Source of the DNA: GCA-2712985 sp964515905
GTDB taxonomy: Bacteria > Pseudomonadota > Alphaproteobacteria > UBA7887
Assembly (NCBI GenBank): GCA_964515905.1
Contig: CAZEWK010000035.1
Coordinates: 1 to 64,000, forward strand
DNA: 64,000 bases
Reading direction: 5' to 3'
In this document: piece by piece, positions 43,141 through 53,156 of the stretch
Layout: every line of letters begins with the position of its first letter
How positions within the stretch are numbered: position 1 is the first letter of the stretch
Notes under the pieces: generated by a model
The model's database searches: none
The model's input: only the letters and a program-made list of their open reading frames with translations
Told to the model about the DNA's origin: nothing
Position numbers and translations under genes: made by a program

Positions 43141-44285
43141 TGGACAATTCAAATGATTCTGGACAGGGTTTAAACCAACTACCGACAAACATTCTTGAAT
43201 CTCTGCCAGTTGCTGTAATCGCTATCGATCATTCACTTCGAATTTGTTTAGTAAACAGCGTTACAGAGAATCTTCTTGGAATGAGCGATACATTTCTTTT
43301 ACGTCAAAATTTACAGGAAATAGTTGGTGCTGATTCGGTACTTGTGTCTTTAGCAGTTCAAGTCCTCAAATATGGCCACAGTATAGCGGAATTTGGAATT
43401 ACTCTCGATGGGCCCAAACTTAGCAAGAAAAAGGTTGATATACGAATTGCTCCTACTACTGACGAATTAGATTACTTTGTCATCATTCTCCAAGAATGTT
43501 CAATGGCACGCCAGATGGATCTGCAGCTAGCTCGTGGACGAGCAGTTCGATCGGTCGCTAGTCTTGCTTCAGTCCTAGCCCATGAAATAAAAAATCCATT
43601 GTCAGGAATACGCGGGGCCGCTCAATTATTGGAGCAGTCCGTACCGGATCCCGATCGAGAGTTAACCCAGCTAATTTGTAATGAATCAGACCGGATTCGA
43701 GACCTTGTCGATCGTATGGATCTATTCTCTGATGATCGACCGCTCCAGCGAGAAAAAGTAAATATTCACGATGTATTAGAACACGTCAGGAAAGTGGCGA
43801 AATCTGGATTTGGTAAAAATATTACTTTTCAAGAGAACTATGATCCTTCTTTGCCTGCAGTATTTGGTAACCGAAACCAGCTTATACAGCTATTTTTAAA
43901 TTTAGTAAAAAATGCCTCGGAGTCTATTAAGTCTTCAAATGGTACGGTTTTATTGGAAACAAGTTACAAACATAGAGTTCTAATATCAGTAGCTGGCAGT
44001 CGAGACCGTCTACAGTTGCCGATCGTCGTAATGATAAAGGACAACGGCAATGGTATCCCTGATGACTTAAAACAATCAATTTTTGAACCATTTGTGACCA
44101 CAAAATCTAGGGGAACAGGTCTTGGATTGGCATTAGTAGCAAAAATTGTCGAAGATCATGGTGGGCTAATTGAAGTTGAGAGCCATCCTGGTGAAACATC
44201 GTTCAAACTTTTTCTACCTGTCCACCCCGATGTTCGAAAATTTGGCCCAAACTTAGTAGAAATGGTTAGCACGGATGGCCACTAA
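43137..44285 (+). CDS. ntrB: Nitrogen regulation sensor kinase NtrB
   Basis: NtrB phosphorylates NtrC when nitrogen is short and is switched to phosphatase by PII. The 382-residue cytosolic protein has an N-terminal PAS-like domain (residues 15-120, LESLPVAVIAID), a dimerisation domain with the phosphoryl His149 in SVLAHEIKNPLSGIRGAAQ, and an ATPase domain with LVKNASESIK (N box), IKDNGNGIPDD (G1) and TTKSRGTGLGLALVAKI (G2). No membrane segment is present. It overlaps dusB by 4 bases and ntrC by 11 bases, implying coupled translation. Confidence 0.96.
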   Translation: MMDNSNDSGQGLNQLPTNILESLPVAVIAIDHSLRICLVNSVTENLLGMSDTFLLRQNLQEIVGADSVLVSLAVQVLKYGHSIAEFGITLDGPKLSKKKVDIRIAPTTDELDYFVIILQECSMARQMDLQLARGRAVRSVASLASVLAHEIKNPLSGIRGAAQLLEQSVPDPDRELTQLICNESDRIRDLVDRMDLFSDDRPLQREKVNIHDVLEHVRKVAKSGFGKNITFQENYDPSLPAVFGNRNQLIQLFLNLVKNASESIKSSNGTVLLETSYKHRVLISVAGSRDRLQLPIVVMIKDNGNGIPDDLKQSIFEPFVTTKSRGTGLGLALVAKIVEDHGGLIEVESHPGETSFKLFLPVHPDVRKFGPNLVEMVSTDGH

Positions 44286-45726
44286 GATTTTGCTTGCGGA
44301 CGACGATCGCTCTATTAGGACGGTGATTGTTCGAGCCCTTGGACAATTGGGACATCATGTCCGCTCTACTTCAAACGCGGAGGACCTCTGGAACTGGATT
44401 AAAAAAGGTGAAGGTGATTTGGTCATTACAGACGTGGTGATGCCTGGGGAGGACGGTCTTGATCTAATATTAAAGATAAAAAAAATTCGCCCAAAACTTC
44501 CGGTGATCGTCATGAGCGCAAAAACTACTTTTCTTACTGCGATTAAGGCCAATCAAAGGGGTGCATACGAATACCTACCAAAGCCATTTGATTTAAATGA
44601 TTTAATTAACGTGGTTGACCAAGCTATCGCAGCGTCAAAATTACCAAAATCAGATAAAGATTCTGTTTTCTTAGATGTTGAAGATAACCTACCACTAGTA
44701 GGACGCTCACCAGCAATGCAAGAGGTTTATAGGACGGTTGGACGATTAACCAATAACGATCTAACGGTCCTCATTTCGGGTGAGTCGGGAACAGGTAAGG
44801 AATTATGTGCAAGAGCATTACATGACTATGGTAAACGAAAGAGCAAAGTTTTTGTTGCTGTGAATATGGCGGCAATCCCCCGTGATCTTATTGAAAGTGA
44901 ATTATTTGGACATGAAAAGGGAGCATTCACCGGCGCTGTGTCCCGATCGGAAGGTCGTTTCCAACAAGCGAATGGTGGGACCCTTTTTCTGGACGAAATT
45001 GGTGATATGCCGATGGAGGCCCAGACACGACTTTTACGAGTCCTCCAAGAGGGAGAATACACCTCTGTGGGAGGAAAAACGACGATAAGTACAGATGTTC
45101 GGATCATAGCAGCTACCCATCAGAATTTGCAGCAATTGGTTCGGGACGGTTTATTTCGTCAGGACTTATTTTATCGACTTAACGTCGTTCCATTAAGACT
45201 GCCACCATTGCGGGAGCGAGTTGAGGATATACCGCTACTACTACGCTATTTTTTCAACGACGCAGTTGAGCAAGGGCTAATGCCAAAAAAAATCGACAAG
45301 TCCGCGGTAAGAACACTTGAGCAGTATAATTGGCCTGGAAACGTAAGAGAATTAGAAAATTTAGTGCGTCGTCTTTCAGCTATGTATTCGGAAGAAATCA
45401 TTTCTAACGAGATACTACAAAAGGAATTGTCTGAAGAAATTGTGACATTAGCTAAACACAGCTCAAATTCAAAAGAAGGTCTTACCGTCTCAGTCGACAA
45501 ACATCTGGAAAACTATTTTCTTGCTCATAAAGGCGGTCTACCTGCAACCGGTCTATATGATAGAATAATTCAGGAGATAGAAAGGCCTTTAATTAGACGG
45601 ACATTAATTGCCACTAAAGGGAACCAAATTAAAGCAGCTGAAGTATTAGGCATCAATCGCAACACTTTACGGAAAAAAATTACACTTTTAAATATTGTCA
45701 TCCCCCGGATCAGTAAAAAAGTTTAA
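44275..45726 (+). CDS. ntrC: Nitrogen regulation response regulator NtrC
   Basis: NtrC activates sigma-54 promoters of nitrogen-assimilation genes. The 483-residue protein has a receiver domain with phosphoryl Asp53 (VITDVVMPGEDGLDL), then an AAA+ domain with Walker A GESGTGKE near residue 169, the sigma-54 contact loop GAFTGA at 216-221, Walker B LFLDEIGDMP and the arginine pair in FRQDLFYRLNVVPLRL. A Fis-type helix-turn-helix closes the chain (AAEVLGINRNTLRKKI). All working parts are intact, in contrast to NtrX. Confidence 0.97.
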   Translation: MATKILLADDDRSIRTVIVRALGQLGHHVRSTSNAEDLWNWIKKGEGDLVITDVVMPGEDGLDLILKIKKIRPKLPVIVMSAKTTFLTAIKANQRGAYEYLPKPFDLNDLINVVDQAIAASKLPKSDKDSVFLDVEDNLPLVGRSPAMQEVYRTVGRLTNNDLTVLISGESGTGKELCARALHDYGKRKSKVFVAVNMAAIPRDLIESELFGHEKGAFTGAVSRSEGRFQQANGGTLFLDEIGDMPMEAQTRLLRVLQEGEYTSVGGKTTISTDVRIIAATHQNLQQLVRDGLFRQDLFYRLNVVPLRLPPLRERVEDIPLLLRYFFNDAVEQGLMPKKIDKSAVRTLEQYNWPGNVRELENLVRRLSAMYSEEIISNEILQKELSEEIVTLAKHSSNSKEGLTVSVDKHLENYFLAHKGGLPATGLYDRIIQEIERPLIRRTLIATKGNQIKAAEVLGINRNTLRKKITLLNIVIPRISKKV

Positions 45727-45732
45727 GAGAAT

Positions 45733-47988
45733 ATGGAAATAGAATCGCAAGGTTTATCGGTTCACAAATTTAGTCGGCCGATCCGTTGGATCGAAAACTT
45801 AGTTGTTTCACGTAAATTCGCTATTTTTATTGTATTGGCGTCGTCGGTGTTTGGTCTCGCCACGTATGCGGCATTGACTGGGGCAATATCTCCCGAAGGA
45901 GCTGATCCTTTAACCATCTTAGTTTTGTTAAATGTAGACCTTGTCCTTTTATTAACTCTTACCGCTCTTGTTGCTTGGCGCTTAACTCGTTTGTGGATTG
46001 CTAGAAGGCAAGGGTCAATTGGATCGCGACTTCATTCTCGGATGGTAACATTATTTGGATTAGTAGCCGCAACACCGGCAGTTATTGTTGCTATCTTTTC
46101 TGTCGGATTTTTTAATTTTGGTCTAGAGGCCTGGTTCAACGATCAAGTCGGAACTGCTTTCGAAAGATCACGCGCGGTTGCAGTGGCGTATATCAAAGAT
46201 CATCAGGAATTTATAAGAGCGGATGTTCTATCAATTGCGGCTGATATAAATAGAATTGATGCTAATCTGATAAAGGATTCAGAGAAATTTAATCAACTGC
46301 TTGATAATTTAGCGTCGGAACGATCCATAACTGAGGCAATTGTAATCAGGAGAGACGGAAAGGTACTTGCACGCACGAAACTTAGTTTTCTACTCACCTT
46401 TGATTCGATGTCAAATAATTTGATAGAACAAGCTGCTAGAGGTGGAGTTGTCGTACTGACAAGTCAAGATAGTGACCGTGTAAGAGCGATAAGCAGGATC
46501 GATAACATTCCAGGAACTTTTGTTTATATTGGCCGGTTTGTGGATCGCGACGTACTAGATCATTTGGAACGTGTCACTGTTGCTGTGAATGAATACGAGG
46601 CTTTAAAGTCAAAATCGACCACAATTCAAATTGTTTTTAGTCTTTTGTATATGATAGTTGCTCTACTCTTACTTTTTGCAGCAATTTGGGTTGGACTAAT
46701 TTTTGCCAATCGTTTGGTAAAAGAAATTACTAATTTGGTTGTTGCCACGGAAAAGGTTAGAGATGGCGATTTAACAGCGCGTGTTGACGAGGGGCCCGAA
46801 GGTGATGAAATCGGATCACTCAGTCGAGCCTTCAACAGGATGACTAGCCAGCTGGCAAATCAAAGATCGGAGCTAATTAAAGCTAATCTGAAATTAGATG
46901 AACGCCGACGTTTCACAGAAACGGTTCTTTTTGGCGTTTCTTCTGGCGTTATTGGTCTTGATTCTAATGGTATTGTTTTCCTACCAAATCGATCAGCTCT
47001 TGACTTTTTAGAGGCGGACTTAAGTGAGTTAACTGGGAGACCAATTTCCTCTGTTCTCCCCGAATTAGAACATCTAATGATGGAACTTCATGATGCACGT
47101 AAATCAATGGTTCAAGATGAAGTTAAAATTATTAGAAAAGATCGTGCTCGAATTTTGTTAGTTCGTCTTACTTCCCAACAAGAAAACAATCAAAGACATG
47201 GCTATGTGATAACATTTGATGATATTACCGAACTTGTAACCGCCCAACGTGCTGCAGCATGGAGCGATGTTGCCCGGCGTATTGCCCATGAAATTAAGAA
47301 CCCATTAACACCTATACAACTATCTGCGGAAAGGTTGAAAAGGAAATTCTCCGCTGATATTTCCGTTGATCGGGAGATATTTTCTTCATGCATTAATACA
47401 ATAGTAAGACAGGTTGGAAATATACGTGGAATGGTAGATGAATTTTCGATGTTTGCTCGAATGCCAGCACCGGTTAGAAATCAAGAAAATTTGAAGGAAT
47501 TAATCAGCGGTGTAATCACGGTTCAAGAAATGGCACGTAGTGATGTTGAATTTTCTTTTGACACATCGATTGGCTTCATAGCGTTATATTGTGATGCTCG
47601 TCAAATTGATCAAGCTATAACTAATTTGGTTCAGAATGCTCTTAATGCGGTCGATATATCGGGTCGGAAGGAAAAGAAAATTGATGTTGTAATTTCGATT
47701 GATAATTATGGTGTATTGAGTATTTCGGTAAGAGACAATGGCTGTGGTTTACCAAGAGAAATGTTGGATCGATTGATGGAACCTTATGTTACTACTCGAG
47801 AGAAGGGGACAGGGCTAGGCCTTGCCATTGTAAAAAAGATCATGGAGGATCATGGTGGCATATTGGAACTAAAAGACCTACCAGAAATAGGTGCCTGTGT
47901 TACGCTGGTTTTCCCCGCGGACGCCGTATTAATCGGTGATCGTGAGGGCGTTCAGGTATCTGTGTCACGGCAAGTGAGTAAGGGCTAG
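45733..47988 (+). CDS. ntrY: Membrane sensor kinase NtrY
   Basis: NtrY is the membrane partner of NtrX, linked in different alphaproteobacteria to nitrogen, oxygen and redox control. The 751-residue protein has membrane segments near residues 30-50, 57-80 and 100-130 before an extracytoplasmic region, and another near 297-323. A HAMP domain (NRLVKEITNLVVATEKVRDGD) follows, then a PAS domain from about 390, the His kinase motif RRIAHEIKNPLTPIQLSAE with His519, and an ATPase domain with LVQNALNAVD, VRDNGCGLPRE and REKGTGLGLAIVKKI. ATG is 6 bases after ntrC; ntrX follows after 7 bases. Confidence 0.96.
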   Translation: MEIESQGLSVHKFSRPIRWIENLVVSRKFAIFIVLASSVFGLATYAALTGAISPEGADPLTILVLLNVDLVLLLTLTALVAWRLTRLWIARRQGSIGSRLHSRMVTLFGLVAATPAVIVAIFSVGFFNFGLEAWFNDQVGTAFERSRAVAVAYIKDHQEFIRADVLSIAADINRIDANLIKDSEKFNQLLDNLASERSITEAIVIRRDGKVLARTKLSFLLTFDSMSNNLIEQAARGGVVVLTSQDSDRVRAISRIDNIPGTFVYIGRFVDRDVLDHLERVTVAVNEYEALKSKSTTIQIVFSLLYMIVALLLLFAAIWVGLIFANRLVKEITNLVVATEKVRDGDLTARVDEGPEGDEIGSLSRAFNRMTSQLANQRSELIKANLKLDERRRFTETVLFGVSSGVIGLDSNGIVFLPNRSALDFLEADLSELTGRPISSVLPELEHLMMELHDARKSMVQDEVKIIRKDRARILLVRLTSQQENNQRHGYVITFDDITELVTAQRAAAWSDVARRIAHEIKNPLTPIQLSAERLKRKFSADISVDREIFSSCINTIVRQVGNIRGMVDEFSMFARMPAPVRNQENLKELISGVITVQEMARSDVEFSFDTSIGFIALYCDARQIDQAITNLVQNALNAVDISGRKEKKIDVVISIDNYGVLSISVRDNGCGLPREMLDRLMEPYVTTREKGTGLGLAIVKKIMEDHGGILELKDLPEIGACVTLVFPADAVLIGDREGVQVSVSRQVSKG

Positions 47989-47995
47989 ATTAGAT

Positions 47996-49387
47996 ATGGC
48001 TAACGACATACTTATTGTCGATGATGAACGAGATATTCGCTCATTAATTTCTGGTATACTGAATGATCATGGGCTCGAGAGTAGGGAAGCATGGGATAAT
48101 AAAAGTGTAAATGCGGAAATACAGCAAAGAGTACCAGGTTTGGTACTATTGGATATTTGGCTCAAAGATAGCAAACAAGACGGATTGCAAATTCTGGAAT
48201 CATTGCAAAGAAATTACAAAAACTTACCAATTGTAATGATAAGTGGGCACGGGAATATAGAGACAGCAGTTAAAGCAATACATCTTGGAGCGTACGATTT
48301 TATAGAAAAACCATTCGAAACTGACCGCTTGCTTCATATAGTAGAAAGGGCGCTTGAGTCAGAACGGCTAAAACGCGAAAATAAGGAGTTGCGGCTAAGA
48401 GCGGGAGGTACAATACACGTTGTAGGTCATTCAACTGCGATTGGAGAGGTCCGTCAAAAGATTGAAAGAGTAGCCCCTACGCATAGTCGAGTATTGATAG
48501 TTGGTCCTGCTGGGAGCGGTAAAGAAGTTATTGCAAGAATAATCCATCAGAAATCAAAACGATCCGGCGGTCCATTTGTGGTGCTGAATGCCGCGGCGAT
48601 GATACCCGCCCATATGGAGAAAGAACTTTTTGGTATTGAAGGAGGTAATGAGGAAAAATCACAAGAACTAAAAATAGGAATCTTAGAAGAAGCTCATGGT
48701 GGTACGCTGTTCATTGACCAGGTAGCTGATATGCCTCTTGAAACACAAGGGAAGATATTAAGGGTTCTTCAGGATCAGAGTTTTTATCGTATGGGAGGGC
48801 GCCAAAAGGTTAAGGTAGATGTTAGAATTATAGCTGCTAGTAGTCGCGACTTATTGTATGAGATTTCAGAAAAAAAATTCCGAGAAGACTTATATTACCG
48901 ACTAAGTGTTGTTCCTATCAAAGTTCCTGCGCTTTGTGATAGAAGAGAAGATCTACCAGATTTGGTTGATTATTTTATGCAACAAGCCGCACATACTGTT
49001 GGTTTGCCTTCCCGTAAATTCTCCGAAGAAGCTATAGCGGTGATGCAAACTTGTGACTGGCCAGGGAATGTGCGTCAGCTGCGTAATGTTGTAGAATGGG
49101 TATTAATAATGGCGCCAGGCGATAATGATACTCCGATCAGCTCAAATATGTTGCCCCCGGAGTTGATTCTATCAACACCGAGCACTTTAAGGCGGGATAT
49201 ATCTAATGACATAATGTCACTCCCATTGAGAAAAGCGCGAGAAATTTTCGAAAAGCAATATCTCGAATCACAAATATTACGTTTTGGTAATAATGTTTCC
49301 CGAACAGCATCATTTGTGGGTATGGAAAGGTCGGCCTTGCACAGAAAATTAAAATCGCTAGGAATTTCAAGCATCGAGAAAAATTAA
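47996..49387 (+). CDS. ntrX: Response regulator NtrX, with degenerate ATPase motifs
   Basis: NtrX receives phosphate from NtrY. The 463-residue protein has a receiver with Asp53 (LVLLDIWLKDSKQDGLQ), an AAA+ domain with Walker A GPAGSGKE near residue 170, and a Fis-type helix-turn-helix (TASFVGMERSALHRKL). It has no GAFTGA: the segment after KELFG reads IEGGNEEKSQELKIG. This loss is common in alphaproteobacterial NtrX and means no sigma-54 contact. Less usual, Walker B reads LFIDQVADMP, with Gln242 (CAG at 48719-48721) where AAA+ proteins have the catalytic Glu. It probably works as a plain DNA-binding regulator. Confidence 0.94.
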   Translation: MANDILIVDDERDIRSLISGILNDHGLESREAWDNKSVNAEIQQRVPGLVLLDIWLKDSKQDGLQILESLQRNYKNLPIVMISGHGNIETAVKAIHLGAYDFIEKPFETDRLLHIVERALESERLKRENKELRLRAGGTIHVVGHSTAIGEVRQKIERVAPTHSRVLIVGPAGSGKEVIARIIHQKSKRSGGPFVVLNAAAMIPAHMEKELFGIEGGNEEKSQELKIGILEEAHGGTLFIDQVADMPLETQGKILRVLQDQSFYRMGGRQKVKVDVRIIAASSRDLLYEISEKKFREDLYYRLSVVPIKVPALCDRREDLPDLVDYFMQQAAHTVGLPSRKFSEEAIAVMQTCDWPGNVRQLRNVVEWVLIMAPGDNDTPISSNMLPPELILSTPSTLRRDISNDIMSLPLRKAREIFEKQYLESQILRFGNNVSRTASFVGMERSALHRKLKSLGISSIEKN

Positions 49388-49437
49388 ATGGTCTACTCTG
49401 TTTTGATGAAACATATTTTATAAACAGGGACAATCGT

Positions 49438-50814
49438 GTGAAAATAATAGTATGTGGCGCTGGTCAGGTAGGATTCGATATTGCACATCAATTATCGAGT
49501 GAAAGTAACGATGTGACAGTTATTGATCATGATCATGATCGACTGCGCAAAGTGAGTGACAGCCTAGACGTTCAGACCGTTTTAGGTTTTGCATCTTACC
49601 CTGATGTCCTTGAGCGTGCCGGGACAGAAAACGCTGATATGCTCATTGCCGTGACGTTGTCTGATGAAATCAATATGGTATCTTGTCAGGTTGCTCATAC
49701 TCTCTTCGACGTGCCCACTAAAATAGCACGAGTTCGGCATAAAGCTTATTTGGAGCCTCGATGGCAGCATATTTTTAGTCGCGACCATATGCCTATTGAC
49801 GTAATAATTTCTCCCGAAAATGAAGTAGTAGCTGCTATAGGTCGTTTACTTGATGCACCTGGTGCCATCGATGTTATTGGTTTTTCAGACGGTAAAGTTA
49901 GTTTGGTGGGCATGCGTTTGAATCAAGATTGCCCTATTTTAAACACTCCTTTGCGGCAACTAACGGAACTATTTCCAGATTTAAGTATTACCATTGTATA
50001 TATAGTTCGAAATGAACAACCTATTTTCCCAAAAGAAATGGATCAACTTCTTCTTGGGGATGAAGTCTATTTCGTCGTTGATAGCAAGCATATTAGTAGG
50101 GCCCGTACTATTTTTGGACATGAAGAGCAAACAGCTACACGAATGGTAATAATTGGTGGCGGCAACATCGGTTTTCAGTTAGCAATCAATCTTGAAGAAA
50201 GAGAGCCGCAAGTAAATGTAAAACTCATTGAATCAGATCAACAACAGGCAGAATTTGTTGCAGATCAGTTAAAAAGAACGGTTGTAATAGCTGGTGACGC
50301 GTTAGAGTCGGAAATTTTGGATGAGGCAAGTGTTGCAACGGCAGAGACAATCATTGCTGTAAGCGACGATGATGAAGTAAACGTCCTTGCATCAGTTCTT
50401 GCGAAGAAGAAAGGAGGTGGTCGTACAGTTACCTTAATTAATGAGACTACTTACGCACCTTTAATTTCTTCACTTGGGATCGATACCGCTATTAGTCCCA
50501 GAGATATAACGGTATCCCGTATTTTAGCACATGTTCGTAGAGGACGAATTCATTCCGTCCATACCCTACAAGGTGGAGCAGCCGAAATAATTGAAGCGGA
50601 TGCAGTAGAATCAGCCTCAGTCATTGGCTCTCCCTTGAAAGATGCTCGGTTGCCAAAAGGAGTGCTTATCGGCGCAATAGTGCGGGATGGTGTGGTTATA
50701 ATACCGCGTGGGGAAACTGCTATAGAGAAAGGTGATAGAGTCATAATTTTCTGCCCACACGATACCATCAGCAAAGTTGAAAAGCTCCTTTCTGTAGCGT
50801 TCGGATATTTTTAA
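49438..50814 (+). CDS. trkA: Trk potassium transporter peripheral subunit TrkA
   Basis: TrkA is the cytoplasmic, NAD-binding gating ring of the Trk potassium uptake system. The 458-residue protein has two RCK halves, each with a Rossmann fold and a TrkA_C domain. The first starts MKIIVCGAGQVGFDIA and the second MVIIGGGNIGFQLAINL near residue 236; the C-terminal pieces hold LPKGVLIGAIVRDG. The start is GTG at 49438. trkH, the channel subunit, follows 26 bases later. The ntrX-trkA link is common in alphaproteobacteria. Confidence 0.96.
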   Translation: MKIIVCGAGQVGFDIAHQLSSESNDVTVIDHDHDRLRKVSDSLDVQTVLGFASYPDVLERAGTENADMLIAVTLSDEINMVSCQVAHTLFDVPTKIARVRHKAYLEPRWQHIFSRDHMPIDVIISPENEVVAAIGRLLDAPGAIDVIGFSDGKVSLVGMRLNQDCPILNTPLRQLTELFPDLSITIVYIVRNEQPIFPKEMDQLLLGDEVYFVVDSKHISRARTIFGHEEQTATRMVIIGGGNIGFQLAINLEEREPQVNVKLIESDQQQAEFVADQLKRTVVIAGDALESEILDEASVATAETIIAVSDDDEVNVLASVLAKKKGGGRTVTLINETTYAPLISSLGIDTAISPRDITVSRILAHVRRGRIHSVHTLQGGAAEIIEADAVESASVIGSPLKDARLPKGVLIGAIVRDGVVIIPRGETAIEKGDRVIIFCPHDTISKVEKLLSVAFGYF

Positions 50815-50840
50815 GAACTTCTTAATTTCTTTATATTTCG

Positions 50841-52280
50841 ATGAATAGTGGATCAATATTTAAAGTTTTAGGTATTGCAATGATTGGGCTAGCTTTGGCT
50901 ATGCTGCTGCCCCTACTGTTATCAATTTCTCAAAACGACGATATCTCTAGAAAATCCTTTTCCGCTGCGTTCTGTGTTTCGGCTTTTTTGGGAACGCTAT
51001 TGGTCTTATCAACGCGTGGGCAACCCGCGATAACCAGCCGACGTGAGATAGTTGCTGCTGTCGCCGCTCTTGTCCTGATCACAACTGTAACAGGAAGTTT
51101 ACCGTTATATTTTTCTGGGGAGGGTTGGAATTTTTTAGATTCGAATTTTGAGTCCTTATCAGGTTTCACCACCACTGGAATAAGCATGAAAGCAGACCCT
51201 TCGACCTTAAGTGACAGTATATTGTTATGGAGGGCATTGCTTCAATGGATAGGAGGATTTTCGAGTTTACTTCTAGTGATATGGGCTTTTCCTACGTTTG
51301 GTTTTGGTGGAATTTTCGTTCCTCAGCGCGACGCTGTAGAAACTATTGTCGCCGAGAGACAAGCATCATTCCAGCAATTAATACGTAATCTCTTACTAAT
51401 ATACAGCAGTCTAACCTTGTTCTGTATATGTATTCTTGTATCGCTGAATGTCCCAACATTGCAAGCTGTATGCTATTCGTTGAGCACTATATCCACAGGC
51501 GGATTCATTTTGGATCAAAATGGTCCTTTAACAAATTTTTCCATCCCCATCAAATTAACACTATCTTTATTCATGATATTAGGTGCAATTAATTTTCTAT
51601 TGCTTGGTAAAATTTTGACATCCACATGGAAACAGGTTTTTTTTGATAGTGAGATTAGAATTCTATTCGGTCTAATTTTGGTTGGAATAGTTTTGATACT
51701 GATTTCCTCAAACGTGAGCAAAGAAGAAAGGTCAGTAATTGATGGAATTTTTCTTCTTATTTCAATACTAACTACAACTGGATACCCTGTTGATACCTAT
51801 ACTATTCCAACGAATAGCTTTTTAATTCTAATATTATTAACTTTTGCATTTATTGGTGGTTCAAGTGGCTCGACGACTGGTGGACTCAAACTCATGCGGC
51901 TTACGTTATTATTTCAACAGGCGAGACGGGAATTGATAAAATTGATCCATCCTCACGCTGTAATACCAATTAAGTTTGGACTGCACCCTGTGAATAACTC
52001 CTTTGTACACTCTGTCTGGGTATTTTTTATTAGCTTTATTTCCGTCTTAGTTTTTATCGTAATCGTCCTAAGCTTCTTTTCTGTTGACCTTATTTCGTCT
52101 ATGACAATGGCTATTATTTCTCTCACAAACGGGGGACCGGCTTTAATGCATGGTCTAAATTTTGAGCTCACGGCACTCACACCACTCGCAAAACTTGTGC
52201 TTATGGCAGGAATGTTGCTAGGACGTTTAGAATTCTTAATTCTTCTAATTTTATTTAATTTATCTTTTTGGAAACCCTAA
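50841..52280 (+). CDS. trkH: Trk potassium transporter membrane subunit TrkH/TrkG
   Basis: TrkH is the potassium-conducting membrane protein gated by TrkA. The 479-residue protein is hydrophobic throughout, with about ten to twelve membrane segments. Four P-loop-like repeats can be seen around LSGFTTTGIS, LSTISTGGFI, LTTTGYPV and the most typical GGSSGSTTGGLKLMR, whose basic end lines the region that contacts TrkA. The start is ATG at 50841. dat follows after 6 bases. Confidence 0.95.
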   Translation: MNSGSIFKVLGIAMIGLALAMLLPLLLSISQNDDISRKSFSAAFCVSAFLGTLLVLSTRGQPAITSRREIVAAVAALVLITTVTGSLPLYFSGEGWNFLDSNFESLSGFTTTGISMKADPSTLSDSILLWRALLQWIGGFSSLLLVIWAFPTFGFGGIFVPQRDAVETIVAERQASFQQLIRNLLLIYSSLTLFCICILVSLNVPTLQAVCYSLSTISTGGFILDQNGPLTNFSIPIKLTLSLFMILGAINFLLLGKILTSTWKQVFFDSEIRILFGLILVGIVLILISSNVSKEERSVIDGIFLLISILTTTGYPVDTYTIPTNSFLILILLTFAFIGGSSGSTTGGLKLMRLTLLFQQARRELIKLIHPHAVIPIKFGLHPVNNSFVHSVWVFFISFISVLVFIVIVLSFFSVDLISSMTMAIISLTNGGPALMHGLNFELTALTPLAKLVLMAGMLLGRLEFLILLILFNLSFWKP

Positions 52281-52286
52281 AACAAA

Positions 52287-53156
52287 ATGTCCCGAATAGC
52301 GTACGTAAACGGCAGGTATATCAGACATAATATTGCCGCTCTCCACATCGAAGATAGAGCAACACAATTTTCTGATGGAGTCTACGAAGTATTTGCTGTG
52401 CACCGGGGTAAATTACTTGACGCTGAAATGCATTATGAAAGGCTCGAACGGTCTCTTAAAGAATTAAGAATGGACGTACCAATTTCACGGCGTTCGTTAA
52501 GTCTGGTGATAGAGAATCTTGTTTTTCGTAATCGGGTTGAGGAGGGAATTTGTTATTTACAAATATCTCGGGGTATTGCTCCACGAAATCATGCATTTCC
52601 TGTTAAAAACCGGCAATCTATAGTTTTGACAACTAGACGAAGCGATCCATCACCAGGCCAGGCGGGTAGAAATGGAGTAAAGGTGATAACCCTGCCAGAC
52701 CAACGGTGGGGTAGACGTGATATTAAATCGGTATCGCTTCTCCCAAATATTCTTGCAAAAGAACAGGCTGTTAAGGAAGGAGCATTTGAAGCGTGGCTTA
52801 TAAAAGAAAATGGCACCATTACTGAAGGAAGCCACTCAAATGCTTGGTTAATTAACTCGCTTGGCCAAATTATTACTCACCCGGCAAATCAGGAAATTTT
52901 AGATGGCATAACACGTAAACGAATCATCGAGATTATTTGTAGGGAAGGGATGGAAATCGTAGAAAGCGGATTCAATGTAGATGAATTACCGGCGGCAAGA
53001 GAGACATTTCTAACTAGTACGAGTTCATTTGTTGTCCCCGTTACCCAAATTAACGAAATAATGGTTTCGAATGGCGAACCTGGTCCCATTACAATGCGTA
53101 TTCGGGACCTTTATTTACAATCGATTGACGAGTCCATCATCAGGATTAGCCCCTGA
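52287..53156 (+). CDS. dat: D-amino acid aminotransferase (fold-type IV)
   Basis: The enzyme transfers amino groups between D-alanine and 2-oxoacids with pyridoxal phosphate. The 289-residue protein has the fold-type IV pattern: AYVNGRYIRHN at the start, QFSDGVYEVFAV, the catalytic Lys147 in RRDIKSVSLLPNILAKEQA, ITEGSHSNAWL with the conserved Glu, and ITRKRIIEI with the phosphate-binding loop; TSTSSFVVPVT follows. Branched-chain aminotransferases have related motifs, but GVYEVFAV and RDIKSVSLLPN favour the D-amino acid type. It sits between trkH and hfq as in relatives. Confidence 0.92.
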   Translation: MSRIAYVNGRYIRHNIAALHIEDRATQFSDGVYEVFAVHRGKLLDAEMHYERLERSLKELRMDVPISRRSLSLVIENLVFRNRVEEGICYLQISRGIAPRNHAFPVKNRQSIVLTTRRSDPSPGQAGRNGVKVITLPDQRWGRRDIKSVSLLPNILAKEQAVKEGAFEAWLIKENGTITEGSHSNAWLINSLGQIITHPANQEILDGITRKRIIEIICREGMEIVESGFNVDELPAARETFLTSTSSFVVPVTQINEIMVSNGEPGPITMRIRDLYLQSIDESIIRISP

